This document shows positions 23,913-31,830 of a DNA stretch of 61,160 nucleotides, one piece after another (position 1 is the first letter of the stretch; each line of letters opens with the position of its first letter). The translations under genes and the position numbers were made by a program. A model generated the notes under the pieces. It searched no databases. It was not told the origin of the DNA and saw only the letters and a list, made by a program, of their open reading frames with translations. The stretch is from a virus: positions 1-61,160 of the IMG/VR virus record IMGVR_UViG_3300044491_002233, one strand, 5' to 3'.

Positions 23913-24699
23913 TAATCTAAACAGCAAGGCTTGGGAAGTGTTTAATGGAGTTGAAAAATCATGGCCTGATCAGATCACAAAGTTAAACAACGCAGTGGAA
24001 ACAGATCCGGTCAATAACAGCATGTTCTGGGGATTTGTTGGTAACAACAGAGAAATGGTTAAGAAACTGGAAGCACGTAATCACAACTACTGGTTTACTG
24101 ATACTCCATATTTTGGCAGGTTTGACAATAACAATCTCAAACCAGATAATCACTACTGGCGTATCTGTAAGAATGCTATACACGTTCCGTACATCAAAGG
24201 ATGTAAGGCAGATAGATTTGAGAAGTTTGGTTTGAAGATTAAGGCACCTAATTTTGCTGGCAAACACATTTTGGTTTGTCCTAGTTCGGCAGGAATACAC
24301 GGGTATCTAGATAGACCAAACTGGACAAAGGAAACAATAAACCAGATCAAGAGATACACAGATAGACCCATCAAACTTCGACACAAGCCTAGGGGCAGGG
24401 GTACGTCAGGGCCGAGTGAGGCCATAGTACCTCTATCCGAAGATCTCAAAGAAGCCTGGTGTGTGGTCACTAGTTGTAGCATAGCGGCCGTTGAGGCTAT
24501 GTGTGAAGGAATACCTGTGTTCTGTGATGACAAAAGTTTCGCTGTAGATGTTGGAAACGTGGAACTGTCTGACATTGAGAATCCGTACTACGGTGGCCCG
24601 GAACCTTGGTTATACAGCCTAGCATATCAACAGTTTACACCCGAGGAGTTTGCGAATGGTACAGCAGTAGAGATATTGATGGACAAAGGAATATTATGA
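23887..24699 (+). CDS. Capsule-type glycosyltransferase, paralogue 4
   Basis: 270 residues. IKLRHKPRGRG near 156, then WCVVTSCSIAAVEAMCEG and IPVFCDDKSFAVDVG match the donor-side block of paralogues 1-3. It is the only paralogue on the plus strand, placed across the divergent promoter from its nearest relative at 21286, as if copied and inverted. It overlaps the SGNH gene by 26 nt and shares ATGA with the FkbM gene. Confidence 0.7.
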   Translation: MLTIYSPSNNLNSKAWEVFNGVEKSWPDQITKLNNAVETDPVNNSMFWGFVGNNREMVKKLEARNHNYWFTDTPYFGRFDNNNLKPDNHYWRICKNAIHVPYIKGCKADRFEKFGLKIKAPNFAGKHILVCPSSAGIHGYLDRPNWTKETINQIKRYTDRPIKLRHKPRGRGTSGPSEAIVPLSEDLKEAWCVVTSCSIAAVEAMCEGIPVFCDDKSFAVDVGNVELSDIENPYYGGPEPWLYSLAYQQFTPEEFANGTAVEILMDKGIL

Positions 24700-25322
24700 A
24701 GATTGAAAAAATAAACGGTTTCTGGGTGCCCAGCAACGATATACACATAGAAGAATGGAAAGGTGGCCAGCCTTTCACACAAAATAAATGTTTGAACAAG
24801 TTTCTAAAATACTGCAAATCACAGAATAAAAAAATGAAGACAGTTATTGATGTGGGTGCCTGGTGTGGTACATGGGCAAAAGCAATTGAACCATTTGTTA
24901 GAAAAGTAATTGCATTTGAACCTGACAAAACACATTTTACATGCCTACAGCGTAATTGCACTATCAATTGTGACCCGAGGATGGAAGCAGTTGGATCCGA
25001 AATAAAAACTATTTCATTAACCGATGATGATTTTACACAGGCAAAAAGAGTAGATAAGCAGGGCGATATAAGAATGATCACATTAGATCATATGAAGTAT
25101 CAAGACGTTGATATGATTAAAATTGATGTCGAAGGCTACGAAATGGAAGTACTTAAAGGTGCGACAAAAACTTTAGATGGTGTAACGTATCTAATGATTG
25201 AACTAAACAACAACACTAAAAAATATGGTAGCAGTAATATTGAAGTTGAAAGATATATAAACTCATTAGGATTTAAAGTACTAATGACACATTGGCCAGA
25301 CAAAGTTTTCTATCGTGCATAA
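24696..25322 (+). CDS. FkbM-family methyltransferase, glycan cassette
   Basis: The start is set at MKIEKINGFWVPS because ATG overlaps the upstream TGA as ATGA; the longer in-frame start at 24606 would lie inside the previous gene. 208 residues. TVIDVGAWCGTWAKAI is SAM motif I, IAFEPDKTH motif II and MIKIDVEGYEMEVLKG the FkbM hallmark, complete here. Probably O-methylates a sugar of the glycan made by the neighbouring transferases (inference). Confidence 0.8.
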   Translation: MKIEKINGFWVPSNDIHIEEWKGGQPFTQNKCLNKFLKYCKSQNKKMKTVIDVGAWCGTWAKAIEPFVRKVIAFEPDKTHFTCLQRNCTINCDPRMEAVGSEIKTISLTDDDFTQAKRVDKQGDIRMITLDHMKYQDVDMIKIDVEGYEMEVLKGATKTLDGVTYLMIELNNNTKKYGSSNIEVERYINSLGFKVLMTHWPDKVFYRA

Positions 25323-25328
25323 CTTAAA

Positions 25329-25335
25329 TTAAATA
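25329..25335 (+). promoter_or_regulatory. Late-type promoter before epimerase gene
   Basis: TTAAATA with 6 nt to the ATG at 25342, inside the plus-strand glycan operon. The epimerase and GT2 genes may thus also be made late. Confidence 0.5.
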
Positions 25336-25341
25336 CTCAAA

Positions 25342-26346
25342 ATGAAAATTTTTATAACAGGTATAGCAGGTTTTTTAGGTTCCCATCTAGCAGATTTAAT
25401 GATATCAGAAGGCCACACAGTTGCTGGCAATGACAACATGATTGGCGGATACGCCGACAATGTCCCCCAAAATGTAGAGTTCCATCAGGTGGATTGTTGT
25501 GATTTAGAAAACATGACCAAAGCCATGGAAGGCTGTGACATAGTTTACCATACTGCCGCAACGGCATACGAAGGTCTGTCTGTATTTTCTCCTGTGCTTG
25601 TCACAAGGAACATATTCGAAGCATCAGTCACAACTATTACAGCGGCTATAAGGAACAAGGTTAAACGTATTGTGTATTGTTCAAGCATGGCGAGATATGG
25701 CCAGCATGATCAAATGCCATACAAAGAAACATATGAATGTCGGCCACAGGATCCATATGGTATCGCAAAGAAAGCCGGTGAGGATGTATTAAAAAATTTA
25801 TGTGAGACTCATGGGGTTGAGTATGTAATTGCCGTACCACACAACATAGTTGGTCCAAGACAGAAGTACGATGACCCATTTAGGAATGTCATGTCCATTA
25901 TGTTGAACAGGATGTTACAAGGCAAACAACCTATCATATACGGAGACGGAGAGCAACAAAGATGTTTTAGTTACATAGATGATTGTTTGTACTGTTTAAA
26001 CGCACTAGCATTCCAAGACAATGTAGTCGGAGAAGTGATCAACATTGGACCAGACGAAGAACCCATAACGATCAATGAGCTAGCGGAGGCCTGTGCAAAT
26101 GAAACCGGACTTAACCTAGATCCTATACATCACAAAGACAGACCTAAAGAAGTTAAACTAGCAGTATGTTCATCAGACAAAGCAAGAGAATTATTAGGTT
26201 ACAACACGGCAACAAACATGCGGCAATCTGTTAAGAAAACAGCCGAGTACATAAGAACCAGAGGCACAAAAAAATTTCAATATCATTTGCCATTAGAAAT
26301 TATAAACGAACAAACACCCGATACTTGGAAGAACAAATTGATATGA
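25342..26346 (+). CDS. NAD-dependent nucleotide-sugar epimerase/dehydratase
   Basis: 334 residues, extended short-chain dehydrogenase. GIAGFLGSHL at 7-16 is the NAD-binding loop, SSMARYG near 114-120 holds the catalytic Ser, and Tyr139-x3-Lys143 (PYGIAKK) is the active site. VPHNIVGPRQ and FSYIDDC are the substrate-side motifs of UDP-glucose 4-epimerase-like enzymes. It would supply an epimerised UDP- or GDP-sugar to the cassette. Followed by a GT2-like gene with an ATGA overlap. Confidence 0.85.
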   Translation: MKIFITGIAGFLGSHLADLMISEGHTVAGNDNMIGGYADNVPQNVEFHQVDCCDLENMTKAMEGCDIVYHTAATAYEGLSVFSPVLVTRNIFEASVTTITAAIRNKVKRIVYCSSMARYGQHDQMPYKETYECRPQDPYGIAKKAGEDVLKNLCETHGVEYVIAVPHNIVGPRQKYDDPFRNVMSIMLNRMLQGKQPIIYGDGEQQRCFSYIDDCLYCLNALAFQDNVVGEVINIGPDEEPITINELAEACANETGLNLDPIHHKDRPKEVKLAVCSSDKARELLGYNTATNMRQSVKKTAEYIRTRGTKKFQYHLPLEIINEQTPDTWKNKLI

Positions 26347-27053
26347 TTTCATTTTGTTGTCCGTCACGAGGCAGACCTGAATTGGCAAAAAGACTAGTCG
26401 ACACTGCTACCGCAACACAAAAACACGATACAGAATTTTTATTCTATCTCAATAATGATGATGAGAAATTAGAAGAATACAAAGATTTACTAGACGAAAA
26501 ATATTATACAGTAGGACCAAATCAATCTACTTGTTACAGTTGGAACTTGATGAGTGATAAAGCCTCACACGATATCGTTATGCTCATGGGAGATGACGTG
26601 CAAGTACAAACACAAGACTGGGATCAGATAATTGCAGACGAAATAAACAAATACAAAGATAAGATTTTAATGGTAGTGCCGAGTGATGGCAGGACCAAAG
26701 GAAACAAAAATTTTGGAGATCATCCAATGTTATGGAGAGATAAACCACTGCCGGCGGCACATTTCGCAGTCCATAAGAACTGGATTAATACGCTGGGCTA
26801 TCTGGCACCGGTGTACTTCTGGCATTGGCATGTGGATTCTTATACCCAGAAAGTTGCACGTAAACTGAATAGATGTCTTTACCTACCAACAGTAGAATTT
26901 AAGGCAAAAAAAATACTCAATGACAATGCAGGCCAGCAGATAAGGGGTAATTTAAATATTGCAAAACGTGACGAGTTTGTTTGGACCAAGGTGCGTGACA
27001 GGCATATGAATGCTGACATTGCCGCGTTAAGATCTTTTATCGAATCTTTCTAA
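26343..27053 (+). CDS. GT2-like glycosyltransferase
   Basis: The start is set at MISFCCPSRGRPE from the ATGA overlap with the epimerase gene. 236 residues. The opening strand with CPSRGRPELAKRLVDT is typical of GT2-type GT-A enzymes, VMLMGDDVQVQ near 82 is the Asp-x-Asp equivalent, and YFWHWHVDSY resembles the acceptor-site region. Its 3' end overlaps the convergent gene at 27027 by 27 nt. Confidence 0.65.
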   Translation: MISFCCPSRGRPELAKRLVDTATATQKHDTEFLFYLNNDDEKLEEYKDLLDEKYYTVGPNQSTCYSWNLMSDKASHDIVMLMGDDVQVQTQDWDQIIADEINKYKDKILMVVPSDGRTKGNKNFGDHPMLWRDKPLPAAHFAVHKNWINTLGYLAPVYFWHWHVDSYTQKVARKLNRCLYLPTVEFKAKKILNDNAGQQIRGNLNIAKRDEFVWTKVRDRHMNADIAALRSFIESF

Positions 27054-27467
27054 TAGGTTTAACCACACTTCTTCTTTCATATCTATTTGTAAAACTGGTC
27101 TTCTGATGTAACTTCTTTTATTTCGAACTATTTTTATATCATTTGATCTTGTGATCAAAAAAGTATTTGGGAAATATGTTATTGTTTTTCCAGCCAACAA
27201 TATATCTTTTTCGTTACTTCTATCCGATCTTTCTTTAAAGAACCACAAGCACATGATGTCTTTGCTTTTATCTATATCTTGTAGGTCTTCATAAAACTGA
27301 AATCCGACCTTGTATTTGCTGTCAAACTCGTTCCATATGTCGTGTGTGAGATTATTTTGATTTTCGTACAGCCTGTCATACTCTTTGGTGTCATATATTG
27401 TAGAGGCAACAAAGTGTTTGACCGGTTCCTTAAAGAAATGATTTGGTTCTAATTTTTCCCACTTCAT
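27027..27467 (-). CDS. Hypothetical protein at end of uvsX-uvsY operon
   Basis: The start is placed at MKWEKLEPNHFF, whose ATG overlaps the upstream stop as TGATG. 146 residues, mixed alpha/beta, with FQFYEDL, MCLWFFKERSDR and FPNTFLITRS, ending RRPVLQIDMKEEVWLNLLERF. The layout hints at a double-stranded beta-helix fold, but no His-x-Asp pair is clear. Not recognised. Probably belongs with the GT8-like gene just upstream. Confidence 0.5.
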   Translation of the reverse strand: MKWEKLEPNHFFKEPVKHFVASTIYDTKEYDRLYENQNNLTHDIWNEFDSKYKVGFQFYEDLQDIDKSKDIMCLWFFKERSDRSNEKDILLAGKTITYFPNTFLITRSNDIKIVRNKRSYIRRPVLQIDMKEEVWLNLLERFDKRS

Positions 27468-28144
27468 CAGGCACTGAATAGATTTATGACTTCCTTCTTC
27501 CAATCATCGGCGTACTCGCAGTTCCGGTATCCGTCGAACCATGGCCCACCCTCGGTGTAGTGAAGTATCTTGGGTTTGCCGTCTTTGGGTTCCTTGTACC
27601 AACCCACCAACCAGTTATATTCATGAGGCAAAGAACCAATATCGGAGTCATCTAACCAACTAAATCTGTGTAAAAATTTTGGTGTTTCTTTGTTTAGCAC
27701 TTCCGGAGTCAACATCGTGTTCTTAGGATGTCCGCAATTCCAAAGAACCATGCTACTCCAATTTTTTCTAGGGTATGTTGTTTGCACTTGTCCATCCATC
27801 TTGATCGACCCTTCCTCGGGTGTGTAATCGTGTTGTACACAAATCACTGCCTTAGAGTCATCACAATACTTTTCGAGCTCTTTTGTAGGAATCTTCCAAA
27901 GAAAATCACAATCACAAAATACTGCCCATCCCTTGTAGTCGTTCAGGAATGGGACAAAGAATCTAGTAAATGTGAATTCTGTTGTCGCTAACTTGTCGAT
28001 GTCTCGGGTATATATGCCTTGCGCTCGCATCTCATTTTGCTTGAGAGGTATCACCTCTGCCGACGGATCCCTACGTTTGATAGAGTGTTCACACACTTGA
28101 TATGATATGTCTTCTCGCGAATCCCAGCCTACGTATACTTTCAT
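27467..28144 (-). CDS. GT8-like glycosyltransferase
   Basis: 225 residues. VYVGWDSREDISYQVCEHSI at the N-terminus, WAVFCDCDFLW near 73-83 with the metal-binding Asp-x-Asp (DCD), and ILHYTEGGPWFDGYRN near the end (His-x-x-x-Gly-x-x-W/F) follow the order of GT8-type enzymes. It shares ATGA with the HAD gene. Unusually it is carried behind uvsY in a recombination operon. Confidence 0.7.
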   Translation of the reverse strand: MKVYVGWDSREDISYQVCEHSIKRRDPSAEVIPLKQNEMRAQGIYTRDIDKLATTEFTFTRFFVPFLNDYKGWAVFCDCDFLWKIPTKELEKYCDDSKAVICVQHDYTPEEGSIKMDGQVQTTYPRKNWSSMVLWNCGHPKNTMLTPEVLNKETPKFLHRFSWLDDSDIGSLPHEYNWLVGWYKEPKDGKPKILHYTEGGPWFDGYRNCEYADDWKKEVINLFSA

Positions 28145-28764
28145 TTAGATAATATTTCGTGTATTTGTTTCCAATTATTTACACGTATTATGTCAGGATG
28201 ATTGAGGTCTCTGTTATATGGGTGGTCGATTAATATAGGCTTTAAACCGTAATAGAGCCCTGCTAGTGCGTTCTTAGGCTTGTCCTCAACCCAATACAGC
28301 CCAGTATCATGAAACTCGGCTAATGCCGAATCTTTGTCAGCACCGGTGCCTAGTATATGATAATTGGTAAACACATGCTCACCAAACAGTTCTCCCAATC
28401 TTTTCTTACGTAATTGCTGTCCCGGTATGTCTGATGTCTGTGATGTGATAGGTATGAACGTCCAACCCTCAGCGGCCAACAGTTTGACCCAAGTCTGTGA
28501 CTCCAGCATCGGTCTCTGTGTGCCCATCCAAGCACTCCTGTTGAATTCCCTAATCTCTTGTCTTATTGTGTCTTTGCTCACCCCGTACCTAATAGACATG
28601 TCGTATTCGTTTAGCATGTTTGGTAATTGTTTGTATGGGTAATATCTTTTTCCTCTTTCATCAAAATATGATCTCAACGACATCCATTTTTCGAAATGAT
28701 GTTCCCACTCTAATAACACACCGTCTACGTCTGTGAGTATTATTCTATTATTTGATGTCAGCAT
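28141..28764 (-). CDS. HAD-superfamily phosphatase-like protein
   Basis: 207 residues. IILTDVDGVLLEW puts Asp12 and Asp14 in HAD motif I, FIPITSQTSD is motif II, a Lys in QQLRKKRLGELF may be motif III, and LYWVEDKPKNA motif IV. Known members dephosphorylate nucleotides or sugar phosphates. Overlaps uvsY by 17 nt and the GT8-like gene by 4 nt, so it may prepare a sugar for that enzyme (inference). Confidence 0.75.
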   Translation of the reverse strand: MLTSNNRIILTDVDGVLLEWEHHFEKWMSLRSYFDERGKRYYPYKQLPNMLNEYDMSIRYGVSKDTIRQEIREFNRSAWMGTQRPMLESQTWVKLLAAEGWTFIPITSQTSDIPGQQLRKKRLGELFGEHVFTNYHILGTGADKDSALAEFHDTGLYWVEDKPKNALAGLYYGLKPILIDHPYNRDLNHPDIIRVNNWKQIHEILSK

Positions 28765-29209
28765 CTTCCATTCCTGCTACTCTCAACTTAACAATGTTTG
28801 TTATCTGCCATTGTTTTTGATCTAAACCTTTGGTGATGCCTAACCATTGATTCCTTATCAATGCGAAGTCGTTTATAATTTTATCCATGTCAACGACATC
28901 GTCCTCACCGTCCACATATTTCTCTGCATCTCTGCTTGATAACGCCCTGTTGTAATTTTCCAAATATTTCCTAAAAGTCTTTGATCTCAGTCTCCTCAAC
29001 TCGATGTTTAGGTATTCCAATATCGCTTCTAACTGTTGCAGTTGACTGAATCTTTCTTCCACTATGCCTGGCAGTGACGCACTGGCTCTCTCTAGGTTAC
29101 CGTAGATCTTGCACTGCTTCTTGGCCTCGATCAATTCCTTGTCGAAGTATGCCACACAGTCTGGTATCTTTGCTAGGTTCCTGCTGACTTCGTTGTACCA
29201 ATTAATCAT
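28748..29209 (-). CDS. uvsY: UvsY recombination mediator
   Basis: 153 residues, all-helical, as expected (T4: 137). The pattern matches UvsY: a first helix MINWYNEVSRNLAKIP, a basic middle LNIELRRLRSKTFRKYLEN, and a C-terminal helix with KQWQITNIVKLRVAG. UvsY loads UvsX on gp32-coated single-stranded DNA. It overlaps the acidic 77-residue gene upstream by 8 nt, in the operon that begins with uvsX. Confidence 0.85.
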   Translation of the reverse strand: MINWYNEVSRNLAKIPDCVAYFDKELIEAKKQCKIYGNLERASASLPGIVEERFSQLQQLEAILEYLNIELRRLRSKTFRKYLENYNRALSSRDAEKYVDGEDDVVDMDKIINDFALIRNQWLGITKGLDQKQWQITNIVKLRVAGMEDADIK

Positions 29210-29435
29210 CTTCGCCGTATCCGTCTGACTCTTCGTCTTCCTCGAACACAGTGTTGATTGCTTCTTCTAATTTGGGATCGAATTCGGCTGACGCTTTGAT
29301 CTCGTCATGTTCAACACCAATATCCTCTAGGCTCTTAATGAAGTCTATGGCACAATCCAATTTCTGTCTCTCTGGAACGTAGTGTACAATGGAGTTCCAT
29401 AATCTTTCTATATCCTCGTGTGTAAAGTCTATCAT
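29202..29435 (-). CDS. Small acidic protein between uvsX and uvsY
   Basis: 77 residues with a helical first half (HEDIERLWNSIVHYVPERQK) and a strongly acidic tail (FEEDEESDGYGEDD). Overlaps uvsX by 1 nt and uvsY by 8 nt. An acidic tail of this sort mimics DNA or contacts basic replication proteins, so it may be a recombination accessory factor. Family not recognised beyond its usual position. Confidence 0.65.
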   Translation of the reverse strand: MIDFTHEDIERLWNSIVHYVPERQKLDCAIDFIKSLEDIGVEHDEIKASAEFDPKLEEAINTVFEEDEESDGYGEDD

Positions 29436-30529
29436 TACTCTTCTTTTTTACTTTTTGTTTTTGTTTCTACTTCGATGGGAGCGTCAATATCTTCTACCTC
29501 TTCTACAAGTGTTTCGTCTTTGAACTCTCTCATTATCATATCTAATTTATCACCGGTCCATTGTTTTCTGAAGTCAATGTGTTCTTTTCCTTTAGAATCA
29601 ATATACTTCAATCTGTTTCCTGTTTGTACTAGCAAACCTTTTTTTTCAAACAACTCAACTAGACCACTGTATGGATCCATTCCGGTGTCATAAGGTATCT
29701 TGACTTGCACACCTTCAAACGGTTTAGCATATCTAGTTTTCATAACTTTACAGGCGGCTCTTATACCTCTCACATCTGAAACTTTATTTCCTGCTTCGTC
29801 TTCTTTTAATTTTAATTTCTTCATTGCAACAACAATAGAACTTGCATAGATAAATCCTTGTCCGCCTGATATCTTGTCATCTGGATCAAACATATCTTGT
29901 GATGCATATGTGTGGTTGGTTGCTATAAGGCCCACGTTCCAACTACCAAACATGTTTACACAGTTTCTCACAAGTGCCGTTAGTGCTTTAGGTTTTCTAC
30001 CCAAATCGCCTTTCATGTCACCCGCTTCGAACTGATTCACGTCTGTTGGAGTAAGCATCATGCCCAGACTGTCTATAACGAACAGTACCTTAGGTGCGCC
30101 TTCTTTGTTGTCTGCGTGTTGTTCTTTGTAACCTTTCATAAACTCTGAAACAGTTTTCGCAACATCATCGACCATTGACATGCTCAATTTTAAAAGTTTG
30201 TCTTCTGATGTGTCCACTTTCAATGCTTGTAACCATTTCTCATCTAGTGCATTCTCTGTGTCGATCAAGATAACAAAGATGCCTTGCTCTTGTGCATTCT
30301 TGATTATGTTGCCTGATGCTATGTAACTCTTGCCTGCCCCTGATTCACCTGCAAGTACAGTCACTTTGCCTAATGGAATTCCTTTGTTGAAGTCACTGGT
30401 CATTAAATAGTTTAATGCGTAATTTCCTGTGCTAATCCAATCTGTGGGATCGCTGAAACCAATGCCTAGTCCTTGTATAGACTTTGTGATACTCTTTCTA
30501 AATTTTGTTGCGTCAAACACTTTTGTCAT
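29435..30529 (-). CDS. uvsX: UvsX recombinase (RecA-like)
   Basis: The start is set at MTKVFDATKFRKSI (30529), preceded by AAGGAAAAC; the frame stays open to 30610 but that stretch encodes a different small gene. 364 residues. GESGAGKS at 61-68 is Walker A, VLFVIDSLGMM is Walker B, and ATNHTYASQDMFDPDDKISG is the conserved L2-like loop. It pairs homologous DNA strands with gp32 and UvsY. The tail is acidic and Lys-rich (VETKTKSKKEE). Confidence 0.95.
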   Translation of the reverse strand: MTKVFDATKFRKSITKSIQGLGIGFSDPTDWISTGNYALNYLMTSDFNKGIPLGKVTVLAGESGAGKSYIASGNIIKNAQEQGIFVILIDTENALDEKWLQALKVDTSEDKLLKLSMSMVDDVAKTVSEFMKGYKEQHADNKEGAPKVLFVIDSLGMMLTPTDVNQFEAGDMKGDLGRKPKALTALVRNCVNMFGSWNVGLIATNHTYASQDMFDPDDKISGGQGFIYASSIVVAMKKLKLKEDEAGNKVSDVRGIRAACKVMKTRYAKPFEGVQVKIPYDTGMDPYSGLVELFEKKGLLVQTGNRLKYIDSKGKEHIDFRKQWTGDKLDMIMREFKDETLVEEVEDIDAPIEVETKTKSKKEE

Positions 30530-30540
30530 TTTTGTTTTCC

Positions 30541-30639
30541 TTATAATACTATCCAAAGTATAATCGCTACAATCAATACCCATGCAGGTATTTGTTTGTA
30601 CAAGATCCATTCGATAGCCTTTTGTATTTTCTTTTTCAT
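30541..30639 (-). CDS. Tiny single-span membrane protein (32 aa)
   Basis: Starts MKKKIQKAIEWILYKQIP and ends in the hydrophobic run AWVLIVAIILWIVL, a basic N-terminus followed by one membrane helix. It lies 11 nt upstream of uvsX, after the gene-32 hairpin. There is no clear ribosome site, only an A/T-rich stretch. A real membrane peptide is the best reading because the basic and hydrophobic halves are so cleanly divided. Confidence 0.5.
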   Translation of the reverse strand: MKKKIQKAIEWILYKQIPAWVLIVAIILWIVL

Positions 30640-30656
30640 ATTAATATATTACTACA

Positions 30657-30687
30657 CAAGGCCTTGATAGTCAATATCAAGGCCTTG
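30657..30687 (-). terminator. 13-bp hairpin after gene 32
   Basis: CAAGGCCTTGATA pairs with TATCAAGGCCTTG across a 5-nt loop. No U-run follows on the minus strand, so it may be a 3'-end stabiliser or processing site of the gene-32 message rather than a classic terminator. Confidence 0.6.
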
Positions 30688-30699
30688 GTAAATGTCAGA

Positions 30700-31704
30700 T
30701 TATTTTGCTTGTCTTGATCTAATCAACTTCAAGATGTCTTCTGCTCTCTTGGCGCTGTCACCTGCAGGTGCCGCCGTTGCCGGAGCCGCCTCAGGTTGTG
30801 GTGCTGGTGCACTTTCAGTAACCGGAGCCGCTTCTGCCATTGGTGTTGCCGCTTCTGCCATTGGTGTTGCCGCCGGAGCCGATGCTGTTGGCACTGCTAC
30901 CTGTGGTTTACCTTGGTAAGCCACGCCTGCTGGTCTGAAGTATTGTCCGTACTGCTCGAGATCATACGCCTCACCTTCAACAGATTTCGCAAATAATTCT
31001 GCAATTATTTTAACTTCTGCTTCGGTTGGCTCTTTTGGTCTGAAGTCACCTAGGTTATGTAGCCCATGCGTATCAATTGCGGCTCTTTCTGCCTCATCTA
31101 ATGCACGTTCTCTTCTTGACCATTTTGATGTTGAGTAGTCAGCATAACCACCTTTAGTTGTTTTAGTAATCCTAAAATCAACACCTTTCACATAATCAGT
31201 TGGCAGTTCTTCCATTTCTGGATCCATCAATGCTCCTCTGATAATGTTGAAGATCTGAGGTCCAATAATAAATCTTCTGATTGGATTCTCAGGTGTTGAG
31301 TCCTCTGCTAACGGATTTGTTGTAACAAAACCTTGGAAAATATAACTTTTCTTTTTCCAATATTTCCTGCCCATATCTTCCATGCTCTTGTCTTTGAACC
31401 ATGGTCTGACTTCTGTCAGTACTGGACAAGTCTTGCCATACATTTCCATGCAAGGAACTTGCACTGTAACTGGTCTAGAATCAGTCTGACCTTTGATACC
31501 TGCGAAAGGTAATTTGATCATGTTTCTTTCAGTCCAGAAAAAAGTATTGTTTGTGTCCTTGTCTGGTAGGAACCTGACCACTGCTTCTGAGCCTTCTGCT
31601 ATGTTCCAGTGTGGGTAGATGGCGTTGTCTCCGCCTGTTTGTGAAGTTGAGCGATTAACTTCTTGTGATTTTAACTTCGCTCTTATTTCAGCTAATGATG
31701 CCAT
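30700..31704 (-). CDS. 32: Single-stranded DNA-binding protein, T4 gp32 type
   Basis: 334 residues. The N-terminal basic part (SLAEIRAKLKSQ) is the cooperativity domain; the core has NAIYPHWNIAEGSEAVVRFL, the Cys segment VPCMEMYGKTCPVL and FVTTNPLAEDSTPENPIRRF, all as in gp32. The C-terminal ~60 residues are an Ala/Pro/Glu linker with a duplicated ATPMAEA, ending EDILKLIRSRQAK. T4 gp32 ends in a very acidic tail that binds partner proteins; this one does not. AAAGGAGG before the start is the strongest ribosome site in the window. Confidence 0.93.
   Translation of the reverse strand: MASLAEIRAKLKSQEVNRSTSQTGGDNAIYPHWNIAEGSEAVVRFLPDKDTNNTFFWTERNMIKLPFAGIKGQTDSRPVTVQVPCMEMYGKTCPVLTEVRPWFKDKSMEDMGRKYWKKKSYIFQGFVTTNPLAEDSTPENPIRRFIIGPQIFNIIRGALMDPEMEELPTDYVKGVDFRITKTTKGGYADYSTSKWSRRERALDEAERAAIDTHGLHNLGDFRPKEPTEAEVKIIAELFAKSVEGEAYDLEQYGQYFRPAGVAYQGKPQVAVPTASAPAATPMAEAATPMAEAAPVTESAPAPQPEAAPATAAPAGDSAKRAEDILKLIRSRQAK
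30827..30868 (-). repeat. Two perfect 21-bp tandem repeats in gene 32
   Basis: Two exact copies of a 21-bp unit encode the doubled ATPMAEA of the gp32 linker. In frame, so a length-variable linker is expected. Confidence 0.9.
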
Positions 31705-31752
31705 AATGTAAGCCTCCTTTATTGTGCCTATGTTTGTTGTTTGCCTAAATGT

Positions 31753-31792
31753 ATATTAGACATATAGTACATAATATACAACTATATTTATC
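31753..31792 (-). promoter_or_regulatory. Sigma70-type and late promoters of gene 32
   Basis: TTGTAT (31776-31781), a 17-nt spacer and TAATAT (31753-31758) form an early promoter; GATAAATA (31785-31792) looks late. The leader of ~50-75 nt before the ATG could hold autogenous control, as in T4. Confidence 0.5.
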
Positions 31793-31830
31793 AGTTGTCT
31801 ACTATTATTATTGGTAATATGGAGATTTTA

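Noticed and set aside
30530-30610. Longer uvsX start at 30610
   Set aside because: The extra 27 residues have no similarity to UvsX, overlap the small membrane gene in another frame, and the AAGGA site fits the start at 30529.
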